The notes below the pieces were generated by a model that saw nothing but the letters and a program-made list of their open reading frames with translations, had not been told where the DNA came from and ran no database searches. A DNA stretch of 64,000 nucleotides from Gymnopus androsaceus JB14 (Eukaryota > Basidiomycota > Agaricomycetes > Agaricales > Omphalotaceae): positions 1 to 64,000 of the forward strand of contig ML769463.1 in the NCBI GenBank assembly GCA_009733575.1. Reading direction: 5' to 3'. This document shows positions 35,778-44,736 of the stretch, piece after piece (position 1 is the stretch's first letter; the number at the start of each line of letters is the position of its first letter). The translations under genes were made by a program, and so were the position numbers.

Positions 35778-35945
35778 TGTATGCTTCCAACAATGGATGT
35801 AGCTGGTGTAGCCACCCATTTATTATCTACAGCAACTAGTATTACAATATGAAAGCAGCAAAATGGAATTCAGTTTGTATTCACCTAGGATGCATTGAGT
35901 GAATTGGGAGCTCTGCTCTTTCTGCTTCTGCACATTTCTGGTATA
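35778..35945 (+). repeat. Degenerate 5' copy of the gene at 30523 (copy 3, CpG-depleted)
   Basis: ATG at 35793 starts MDVAGVATHLLSTA before the frame closes. Against the intact copy, CG positions have become TG or CA. The match continues to GAATTGGGAGCTCTGCTC, corresponding to GATTGGGAGCTCTCCTTC at 30627. Confidence 0.75.
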
Positions 35946-35995
35946 TCTTCATGCCTTGTATTGTCTTCACTTGCTCAAAACATCTCAAAATGTTC

Positions 35996-36310
35996 TCACA
36001 TCAGCAAAACCTGGATAATTGCCATAGATGTCATAGCAAGCCATAGCAAGTCATAGCAGCTATAGAACTATGAACTGCCATGAACTGCTATGGGTAGCTA
36101 GGAGCTCCTATGAGCCTGCCAACTTATATTGCCCTTTGACATCCATAGCAGCCCATAGCAGTCCATAGCAGCCCATAGCAGCCCATAGCAGCCCATAGCA
36201 ATCCATAGCAATCCATAGCTCTGGATAGATGGGGACCTTGCTATGAGTGCTATGGGTGCTGTCCAGAGCTATCCAGCTCTGTCCAGTACACCCAGGTTTT
36301 GCTGATGTGA
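35996..36310. mobile_element. Non-autonomous TIR element with internal decamer array
   Basis: Perfect 19-bp terminal inverted repeats: TCACATCAGCAAAACCTGG at 35996-36014, and its reverse complement at 36292-36310. Total length 315 bp. The centre carries eight phased 10-bp units (36141-36220) of the form (G/A)(C/T)CCATAGCA, plus looser CATAGCA units at 36024-36060 and partly complementary CTATGGG(T) units. No coding capacity and no clear target-site duplication. Confidence 0.7.
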
Positions 36311-36717
36311 TATTGATACTGACATAGGTACCACCAGTGTCCATTTGCTTTGTAGGAGGAGACATGGTGTGTTATGAACACTCTTATCTTATCAGACACA
36401 TGGTATTATTTCATTATTGTCATCAGTGGATGACCAAGCGTCAGCTTGCAACTAATCTACTTCCATTTCCGGTACAGCTACTATCCTGGGACAGAGCAAG
36501 CCCCTTTAGCATTCTTGCTCCATACCAGATATTACAAATATATTTTACTACACTCAATACAACCTTTCACAGGCTATGGGCCCTGAGCTCTAAACTATCT
36601 GCATATACAAACATTGATAGGATTAAAAGAAAAAATTGTTGCCAGAATTTCTCAAACCAACCTTGAACTCTCTTGCCGCCACACAGAAGAACACCATTAT
36701 AAACTAATAACTACACC

Positions 36718-36890
36718 ATGTCCAAAATTAGTGATGACAAAGAGAAATTGGATTGGAAGCAACTCACCTTTACCCCTATAAAGGAGAATGAAGATGGCTC
36801 AAACAACTACAACAAGTTCAGGATGAAATCAACCCTTGAACTCAATGCTGTTGGTTACTGGAAATTCATCAACAGTCCAGAGTACAGATG
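36718..36890 (+). pseudogene. CpG-depleted copia gag fragment
   Basis: The frame from the ATG at 36718 reads MSKISDDKEKLDWKQLTFTP, then IKENEDGSNNYNKF and LELNAVGYWKFINSPEY before a stop. It parallels the gag start of the copia element (ITDDSKKGNWKKHSLTPIKE, EDGSNNYKKF, LELDAVDYWKYIDGPDY) but lies on the opposite strand. It contains no CG. The divergence is too great for it to be a fragment of the same insertion. Confidence 0.75.
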
Positions 36891-37811
36891 ACAAATAGAG
36901 CATTTTGCTACTTTTTGGTGTTTGACTGGGCAGTCATAATCATCCTCATCATTGTCACCATTTGCATTGAGCTCAGCTTGCTTATATGAGTGCTTGGGAG
37001 CCTTTCGAAGTGCGTAGTTATCAGCTCTGGCACCCCCGTCCCCCTCCCCCCCCCACCCACGAGGCGGCTCTTCAATTGCTCCAGTAATATGAGCAGTCCG
37101 AGGTCAACCCTTGGGATTCAAGATGGGGAGATTATGGATCTGTTCATGTTGGAGTTCCTTGTCTCTTGCCCAACTGGATCATAGATAGAATTAATGCAAG
37201 AAAAGTGTAAAATCCAATGGACACATACTGAATGTCTCCCAAATTTTCCAACAACTCCGAGAGATTGTTGGCTGTCTGAACATTTGCCAACAAAGGTCAC
37301 AATGCAGCGGTGGCTTTCTTGTGAATGGTCCAGGCTCCAAGAGTTTGGGTTGGTAGCTCTGGAGTAGCAACAGTCTATGTAAGTAGAGTTTGAGTCAGCT
37401 ACTTAGCTCCTCTTCCTAGTACTATTTGAAACTTCCTTGCATCCCAATTCTCTCATTCTTGTACCACTGCCACTACAATCAATGTCTGTGGTGTTCATCA
37501 AGTTAGAATCAGGCCGGTTATTCACTATTCACTATACTATATACTTTACTATTTTTAGAGGAACAGACTTACAGACTTGTAGGTTGTGCCCACCCGGACA
37601 ATGACGTGAATGCTCTGATTTCCATGTTCGCCATATTTCATAACTATTGCACTGGCATAAAATGCAGCAATTCCTGGTACTTGGTTTCATTCAATCAAAC
37701 TCTTTGTGTGATGGACAAGAACAGGGGATATCTATCCAGATACTGGATGAGCGACAAAGAGTTTTTCATGTAACATCTCCATTCTTGTGACAGAAGCAAT
37801 CCATAGGTCTT
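36891..37811. other. Non-coding repeat-island sequence, nothing recognised
   Basis: CpG-poor at the left, then a C-rich tract (37029-37060) and AT-rich stretches. Short frames here do not resemble known proteins. Confidence 0.35.
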
Positions 37812-37833
37812 GACTTTTAGCCCCAAGCACGTA

Positions 37834-38046
37834 TGTTAACGGTAGTGTGATTCAACAAGGTTCAATTAGATTAACTGGTTCAGAGCAACGAGTGATAAAT
37901 TAGTTATACAAGGATTTAAGTTCAAAGGGTATTGTACCTGGTTCGGAGCAATGAGTGATAAAGGGGTTGTTGCTCCAACCCAGGTTAGTAAGTAAAGTCT
38001 CGATTGAACTACATCGGCATGGGTGCTTGGGCACCATCCGTTAACA
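37834..38046 (-). repeat. 3' LTR of the copia element
   Basis: 213 bp, bounded by TGTTAAC...GTTAACA. It is identical in length to the other LTR, differing at 11 transitions. Confidence 0.95.
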
Positions 38047-38060
38047 CCCCCCCTTGTCCT
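38047..38060 (-). promoter_or_regulatory. Polypurine tract of the copia element
   Basis: On the minus strand AGGACAAGGGGGGG directly abuts the 3' LTR, the expected place and composition of the plus-strand primer. Confidence 0.8.
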
Positions 38061-41000
38061 GTGTCCAGTTGAATCATGGAAGTCCATTGAGAGTGTAGAA
38101 TCTGGTGAAGGGGTTTAGTGAGGAGGTCTGCAAAATTATCCTTGTTCGAAACGTAGATCACATTGAGCTGGCATTTTGAGATGCAATCACGAATGAAGTG
38201 TTCGCGAATGGAGATATGTTTCATCTTGCTGTGTGCAAGTGGATCGTGTGTGCAGGCAATTGCACCCTGGTTATCACAAAAGAGTGAAGTGGGGGAACGT
38301 TGGGGAAAACCTAATTCTGCAAATAGATTCCTGAACCATAATACTTCGCGAGTGCAGTGAGTTGATGCAAGGTACTCTGCCTCACAAGATGACAAAGCTA
38401 CCACACCCTGTTGCTTTGAACTCCACGAGAGGGGGGAGTTACCCATCATGATGAAGAATTCTGATATGGATTTTTGAGAATCACCCATCCCCCAGTCCAA
38501 ATCGGATAGAGCTCAAATATTCGGGTAGGTAGAATTTGCTGTACCCAACTTGAGAGAGTAGCAAGGTGTCCCCTTTAGGTATCGTAGTAGATGTTTCGCA
38601 GTGGCAATGTGTGATGGGCCAAAATTGACCATGTATCCAGCTAGCTCCCGCACGGTGTAGCTGATATCGGGTCTGGAGCAGTTGGAGAGGTACATGCATT
38701 TCCCAACAACTGTGCCATATGGAAAACTGTTGACTAATTTCTGTTCTTCAGGCGAGAGCGGTGTTGTTTGTGGAGTGAGACATTTGCCTGGGTCCATCGG
38801 TGTGTGTACTGGGTTGCAGTTTCCGTATCTGAATTCCCAGAGGATGGACTGGGTGTATCAATATTGATCAATTGAGATAGAACGTGCGGATTGGTCTCGC
38901 GAGATGCCACAACCAAGGTGAAAAGTTGGTTCGCCGTTGTTTGTGATCTTGAATAGTGAGGTGAGTTGGTTGATGACTAAGTCCAATTCCTTCACGGAGG
39001 AGGAGGCAATAAGCATGTCATTGATGCTGGTTGTGATGTAAGTGCATTCTCCATCCAGTTCTCAGATGTATACACTCCAGTCCAACTCAAGTCATTTGAA
39101 ACCGATTGACTCAAGTCTCGAGTTAAGTTCTCGATACCATTGTCTGCCCAACTGTTTCAATCCATAAAGCCCTTTTTGTAGTCTCCAATATCCTGATCTG
39201 GCAATATGAGGTTTCTTCATATAGATCTCTTCATCAAAGGGACCGTTTAGGTACGCAGTTTTGATATTGATCTGTCATAGTTCCATGTTGTGTTTGGCAG
39301 CAAGGGCAAGGATTGTGTGCATAGATTCCCAGTGAGCAATGGGGGCAAAGGTGTATGTGAAGTCTTGCCCAGGAATTTGTGTGAGTCCTTTTGCAACAAG
39401 TCTGGCTTTGAAACACACGCAATGAGACCTTCCTTGTTGCGTTTGATGTGCAAGACCCATTTCGAGCCAACAGCTTTTCTCCCTTGGGGTATCTTGTTGA
39501 CTTCTTCGTAAACACCCTTCTCCTTCAATGATCCAAGTTCCTCATAGATTGCAGCCAGCCAGTATATCCAGTAGACCAACAACTGTGCTTCTTGTATGGT
39601 GGAAGGGTCTCTGGCTTTGGGATCATTGATGGGATGGGTGAGAGCGGCATTGGCTACCTCTGCTCATATGAAGCTTTGGGCAATTGAAGGGAAATCTTGC
39701 TCCTTGCATTTGATTTTGAGTTCTGAGTCAGCAGTGAGGACGTTAACTAGTGGGTCTTCTTCTCTGTTCCCCCCCTCGTCTGTCATACCGACAAAGTTTA
39801 CCATGTAACGTGCAGGTAATCGTTTTGTACAAGCCCCACATCAAGGAGGGATTGGAGGGGCCATTTCCACGTCCTCGCTATCAATGTCACTGCAGTCACA
39901 GATTTAAGAAAAATCCATTGATATTAAAAGGATCAACACTTACACATCCATGTCACCACTGTGTGGAGCATTCGATGTGCTTTGTTCATCGCCAGTTAGC
40001 GGGTTTCTACAGGTATGTAGTTTTAGTTTAATATGTTTGTCAAAAACGGAGTCATTACTCACGTTTCATCGTCTAATTCAGACAGGTCAGGGTGTGTAAA
40101 ATGCTTGCCACCTTGTTCAGTGTTGTCTGAACAGTGGTCAACATCTACTGGGAGGTCATCCCACAGTAGTTCGGAAGGAGGTAATGAGGGGACTGAGATG
40201 GGGAAGCCGTGGAACATGATGTTGCGGCGGGTGAGGACTGAGCATGACTTTGGAAGATAGATGAGGTACCCCTTGGAGTCCTTAGCGTATCCAAGAAATC
40301 AACCCTCTTCTCCACGCTCGTGAATCTTTGGTTGTTTCTCCGCGTTTGGCTTCCTCACAGTGACAAGCGCACCGAATGGATGTAAGTGAGAGAGGTCTGC
40401 GCGATGTTGAGTGATGCATTCGAAAGGGGTTTTAGACTTGTCGGAAATGGCTGAGTGAGGAACACGATTCTTTATGTGGACTCCAGAAAGGGCTGCGAAT
40501 GGCCAAAACCAGTATGAGAGATTACCGTCAACTAACATAACACAAATCATGTGCCGGACACCAGTTTAGGTGCATTGTAGACACAAAGGAAAATGACAGG
40601 GTATCCAAGGTAATGTTCCACTGCCAGGCAGAACTCGTCAAAGCAAGTAATTGCTTCATCTCTGGTCTTCAAGAAGATCCAGATGTAGTGGGAATAATCA
40701 TCTATGAAGATGATGAAGTACCAAAAGTTTCCATAGCCGAGTGGTAGACGGCTGCAAATGACAGAGTGTATTCAAAAGAGAGGGCAGTCAGCACGTGTAT
40801 TGGACCGTTTGGGAAAAGGGAGGCATTTAATGTTTGCAAGCGCACAGATATGGCAGTTCTTGACCTCAACCATGTCTATGGGTAGGCCTGTAGTAGCTCG
40901 CAAGAGGCCTTTAACATCTAAGTGCCCCATTAGACAGTGGTAAAACCCAACCATTTATTTGTTGTGGATTCCATACTGGGATTGAATAATCTTGTAATGT

Positions 41001-41650
41001 CTGGAACCATGGACACAATGACCAAGGCCTCTGATTGCGGAGATGACGAGGAGTTCCTCAGATCAGAGTTTGGGGATATGATTGGTGCTACATCCATCTT
41101 GTACAGATCTCATACGATGGACCCAATCGCGAAACATGTGTTATGCTTGTTGAGGTACGTGATCTTCCCATTCCTGTTCCCTGTCCTTGTACTAACACCC
41201 TTCTGGTCAAGTCTGGAACCAGATATCAAGTTGCAATGCACAGATGGAATGTGTAAAACATTGGAGAGGGAGAAATTGCAGTACGAGTTTCCAATCTTCG
41301 ACTGTAATATGATTGTTCCCTTTCCTACAGCGACCGCCGAGAGTTTGGAACCGAATCTGTGTACCTTTAACAGTTTGTCCAGTAGGATGTAGTCATGGAA
41401 GTACTTTTGGTCTCGGAATATATGGCGTGTCGCCCCAGTATCATGGTTGATTGTATTCTCCTGCAGTTCATTTAGGTTTAGAGCGCTAGCATTCACTGTG
41501 ATCTTTTCTGACGAATCCACAGATTCAACTTCTTCCATGAAACCGTCAGTTAAGAACACGAATGCACTGTCAACTCTGTTCAAGAGGCTGTTTGACTCTT
41601 CATCTGATACTTGGCCATAGCTGGCCAACGCGGCATCTCAACTGGGGTCA
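38061..41650 (-). pseudogene. Copia pol remnant (protease, integrase, RT, RNase H)
   Basis: Protease active site: INHDTGATRHIFRDQKYF near 41440. GAG-pre-integrase zinc region: H...MGHLDVKGLL...CHICALANIKC near 40770-40940. Integrase pieces include KTPFECITQHRADLSHLHPF near 40420. RT has VGSKWVLHIKRNKEGLI, RLVAKGLTQIPGQDFTYTFA and ITSINDMLIAS-type residues where copia elements usually have YVDD, so the catalytic Asp pair is damaged. RNase H has SWSSKQQGVVALSSCEAEYL, LFCDNQGAI and KMKHISIREHFIRD. Many stops and frame changes occur throughout. Confidence 0.9.
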
Positions 41651-41916
41651 CCAGCTTCATTGTCTGGTTCAGCCATTCTCGCGCTTGCTCCAACTTTCTT
41701 CAACATCTCCTTCCTTCAGTCTGCTGCCCTCGTATCTGGGGAGAGGTGAATTCTCCTTGACCCCTTGTACCAGTCAGGATACTTTCCTGCACTTCCACCA
41801 TTGTAAGCAAAACACTTGTTGATTGTATGTCCCACTGGGTAACCGCAAAACTCGTTACCACAGATCTTTTTCTTCTCATTTGCCCCCAGGTACGGTTTCA
41901 GTTTGCGATCCATCCT

Positions 41917-42783
41917 TCAGGCTTGGTGTTGTTGTCGACTTGTCAAGGGAGAGGAGTTAGCCGAATAGGCACTGGGTAAAGGGTTGTTGGTATGTTTTCC
42001 TCTCTTTCCAATGAGGATTGCGTTGACCGATATAGTCAATGCAGATATCCCTTTGTGAATCTCCTCTTCACAAAGGCGTTGTACGACCTGCCTTGAACTG
42101 TAGGGAGTACCTGCTGCTTTGGCTTCTTTCATCTTCTCACAAAGGTGATCTCGACAGTAGTGCCAGTCTTTGCCGCTGGTCATTAGTGTCGCTAAGTGCT
42201 TTGCAAATTCGCGGTCAGGCATTAGGAGAGGGTCCGCATCTCGGAGTCGACTATAGAGTTGAATCATGGTGGTTAACCATGATGCAGGATCGTCAGTGTC
42301 TCTGCAGGAATTGCCGATGATTTGCTGTTTAAGGGATATAGCAGCTAGAGAGTTTGTCGGTTCGTATTTGTTCTCCAAGGCAAACCATGCTGAATGAGCC
42401 GATTTGCAGTTATCCACAATGTAGAGTTTCTGAGCCGGGATGGCTTTGACTATAATGGTGAGAGCTTTCTTGTCACTGTCGAGCCACGTCTTGGCTGCTG
42501 CTTTGGCTAATGTGACTGCCGCTTCATTACCACGAGTTTTCCCTTTTACCCAAGTACCTTCCACAAGAACATCAACTTCCATGCTTGTCTCGAGGATGGG
42601 AATCACTGGTGGTTTGTAATCCGGGCCATCTATATATTTCCAGTAGTCCACGGCATCGAGTTCAAGCTTGGATTTCCTGTGGAATTTTTTGTAGTTATTG
42701 GAACCATCCTCGGTTTCCTTTATAGGGGTAAGTGAGTGTTTCTTCCAGTTGCCTTTCTTGGAATCGTCTGTGATTTCGGTCAT
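41917..42783 (-). CDS. Copia gag-like frame
   Basis: The longest surviving frame of the element. It starts at an ATG at 42783 (MTEITDDSKKGNWKKHSLTP). It has the UBN2-like gag fold (AWFALENKYEPTNSLAAISL, LKQQIIGNS, WLTTMIQLYSRLRDAD) and ends at 41917. A Cys/His knuckle-like stretch (ICGNEFCGYPVGHTINKC) lies just downstream in another frame, so gag is truncated relative to an intact element. Confidence 0.8.
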   Translation of the reverse strand: MTEITDDSKKGNWKKHSLTPIKETEDGSNNYKKFHRKSKLELDAVDYWKYIDGPDYKPPVIPILETSMEVDVLVEGTWVKGKTRGNEAAVTLAKAAAKTWLDSDKKALTIIVKAIPAQKLYIVDNCKSAHSAWFALENKYEPTNSLAAISLKQQIIGNSCRDTDDPASWLTTMIQLYSRLRDADPLLMPDREFAKHLATLMTSGKDWHYCRDHLCEKMKEAKAAGTPYSSRQVVQRLCEEEIHKGISALTISVNAILIGKRGKHTNNPLPSAYSANSSPLTSRQQHQA

Positions 42784-42894
42784 AGTTGATGAGGGGAGTT
42801 TAGACAAGTTGTATCCTTGTAATGTTTACTAGGTTTGGAATGTCTGATGAGTTCGGTGTACGATATGTGTGTGTGCGTAGAAATTCAGAGCACA

Positions 42895-42906
42895 GGGCCC
42901 ATAACC
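42895..42906 (-). promoter_or_regulatory. Primer-binding site, half-tRNA type (initiator Met)
   Basis: On the minus strand GGTTATGGGCCC begins immediately after the 5' LTR. It is complementary to the GGGCCCAUAACC anticodon-arm segment of eukaryotic initiator tRNA-Met, as known for Drosophila copia, which primes from a tRNA half molecule. Confidence 0.75.
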
Positions 42907-43119
42907 TGTTAACGGTAGTGTGATTCAACAAGGTTCAATTAGATTAACTGGTTCGGAGCAATGAGTGATAAATTAGTTATACAAGGATTTAAGTTCAAAG
43001 GGTATCGTACCTGGTTCGGAGCAACAAGTGATAAAGGGGTCGTTGCTCCAACCCAGGTTAGTAAGTAAAGTCTTGATCAAACTACGTCGGCATGGGCGCT
43101 TGGGCACCATCCGTTAACA
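42907..43119 (-). repeat. 5' LTR of the copia element
   Basis: 213 bp, TGTTAAC...GTTAACA, paired with 37834-38046. Confidence 0.95.
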
Positions 43120-43208
43120 ATGTGATACCTATCATGGCTCATTTCCGGCACTACACCAGTTACGTGACCTGTCTAATGTATACCCCAGGCACAACCCAGC
43201 AAGCATAT

Positions 43209-43292
43209 GGCTACTTGGCATAGTGGTTAAAATGCTCCGCTGTTGGCACTAATTATTGAGTTAGAGCTGGGTTCAACTACTAGTATGGGAGC
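43209..43292 (+). repeat. tRNA-like sequence (tRNA pseudogene or SINE head)
   Basis: Contains a good internal A box (TGGCATAGTGG) and a B-box-like GGTTCAACT 55-65 bp downstream, followed by a T5 run at 43293-43297 as for a Pol III stop. The ends pair only partly (ACT...AGT and a few more bases), so it is not a functional tRNA. Spacing between boxes suits a tRNA with a long variable arm or a tRNA-derived SINE. Confidence 0.5.
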
Positions 43293-43919
43293 TTTTTAAA
43301 AAAATCTTAGCAATGCTGACTAGCTCTCGCTATACCAAACATGCTGGATGAACAGTTAGGGGTTCGGGGTTGGGTAGGTTAGTGTTAGGGGTTGCACCTA
43401 TTATGATAGTGCAAAACGAGGCTTTAGAGTGCCCGCCGACAACTTCCCGGCTTGGGGGACCCCCCGGAGGGAGGGGAGGGAAGCGGAAGTGGGCCCAAAG
43501 TTTGCACGCCTTGTGATAAAACATATTTTATTAAACAACACAGTAGCTAGTAATACTACAGTAGTATTCTATTCGGGATGTCACCGGTAACTCTCCGTCA
43601 GGCGCCTGCTGACTTTCCTATTTCGTTAAGCACTCATCACGTGCTTGGGGCTAAAAGTCCGCAAGTGCAATTCGTCGCATAACGTATGCAACTACGTATA
43701 CCACATTGACTCGGAGCGGGGAAGGGGACGAATGCTGGTGGATCTACTCTATTGAAGACCGGTTGAATCATGCGCGGCCTCGGCGTAATGGGGGTGTGTG
43801 GGACGAAACTCCATTTATGGAAATGTCAAAGCAATGTATCACGTCCAAGTTGAGTTCTCAATCGTTGATGACCACATCTTCACCTACCACGGGCTTATTC
43901 CGCCCCACTACCTCATCGA

Positions 43920-44240
43920 TCCGACATCCTAACCCAACCCGGGCACCCAGTTCCAGAAATGGAACAAACAGTCTAGGCACCAAGGTGTTTTGTGTTCTCT
44001 TGGGGAAGTCGTGTCGTTGAGTCTTCATTGACCGACGACTCTGATCTTTCCCACTTTATACCTTGTACCCTCTCCAACAAGGTGTTTTGAAAAAAACACC
44101 AACTGCTAAATGGCATGAGCTAGGCATTCCCGGCCTCCTAATATTCGGGTTGAAAGTCTAATCCTATCCCCAGAAAGCCAGGAAACTGTCTGCCTACGAG
44201 GGGTACCTGAATGGGTGAAAGTGTTGTTGGAAAGAATGAA
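43920..44240 (+). repeat. Dispersed gene-derived repeat, copy 1 (matches 49105-49385)
   Basis: Shares with 49.1-49.4 kb the ordered blocks TTCCAGAA(A/C)ATGGAACAAAC-like, TGTGTTCTCT, GAAAAAAACACCA, GCATTCCCGGC and TACGAGGGGTAC, ending with AATGGGTGAAAGT(G/A)TTGTTGG. The conserved phase suggests a protein origin (TPFVEWHELGIPGWPPNLAE in the better copy). Confidence 0.8.
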
Positions 44241-44736
44241 TCTCTGATGAATGGTACTAGTACAGTCCGTAGGTAAGCTTGCAACTATGCGACTCAGTGG
44301 AAAGGAAGCGGATCGAAGCGGATTACCAAAGTAAAGCAGGGGACAATGCTTTCAATTAATAAAGCATTGTACCGAGTCTGATTTAGCAAGCCTTTCTCGT
44401 GCAACTAAATACTTAGAAAGTACGAGAACTTGTCGGTAATACAGCCAACAATGTACCTCCTTCGCCGTCACCTGTGCTGCATGGTGTCCCTAGCTTGATT
44501 GATATTCACTAAACAGTCTAAAACTCAGCCTGAGTCGTCATCGTTGCGAGTAGGAGGTATCGAATCAAAACTCGGTCTCAATTGTCGCAGCACAATTTAG
44601 TTTACACCAATGTATTTCCGAAAAGTCCATCTCCTTTCTAGATACACGATACTATTTCCCGTCTGTGCCCATTTTATTTCAATACATTCCACCAAAAAGC
44701 AAGCCACAACCAGCTGGCTGCTGGCAAGAAAGTAGC
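44241..44736. other. Intergenic with one strong hairpin
   Basis: ACAATGCTTT and AAAGCATTGT (44342-44371) form a 10-bp perfect stem with a short AT loop. Otherwise nothing recognised; this is the 3' flank of the pseudogene at 44737. Confidence 0.5.

Larger units (their letters stand above)
35661..36438. other. 778-bp stretch without a single CpG
   Basis: Counting by eye, no CG dinucleotide occurs between those at 35659-35660 and 36439-36440. TG, CA and TA are common. The stretch contains the third 5' copy of the 30523 gene and a TIR-bounded element, both described separately. CpG loss extends in weaker form to about 37000, covering a retroelement gag fragment. Confidence 0.85.
37834..43119 (-). 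mobile_element. Ty1/copia LTR retrotransposon, decayed, minus-strand orientation
   Basis: Bounded by two 213-bp direct repeats that start TGTTAACGG and end CCGTTAACA. The order on the minus strand is gag, protease, integrase, reverse transcriptase, RNase H, the copia order. The primer-binding site lies next to the 42.9-43.1 kb LTR and a polypurine tract next to the 37.8-38.0 kb LTR. Stops and frame changes interrupt pol, so it cannot move by itself. Confidence 0.93.
37812..43659. mobile_element. TIR-bounded repeat interrupted by a copia retrotransposon
   Basis: A 21-bp perfect inverted pair bounds this interval: GACTTTTAGCCCCAAGCACG(T) at 37812-37832, and its reverse complement at 43639-43659. 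The copia element starts at 37834, just inside the left arm. Removing it leaves an element of roughly 560 bp (37812-37833 plus 43120-43659). Bases flanking the copia are ACGTA (left) and ATGTG (right). The right arm implies an original ACGTG there, so these fit a 5-bp target duplication with one change on each side. No transposase remains. Confidence 0.55.

Noticed and set aside
36141..36220. CRISPR-like array from evenly spaced repeats
   Set aside because: Units are 10 bp with no spacers and lie in a eukaryotic TIR element; it is a tandem repeat.
36337..36666. 109-codon frame in the CpG-poor region
   Set aside because: AT-rich random-looking translation next to a gag fragment; no conserved motif.
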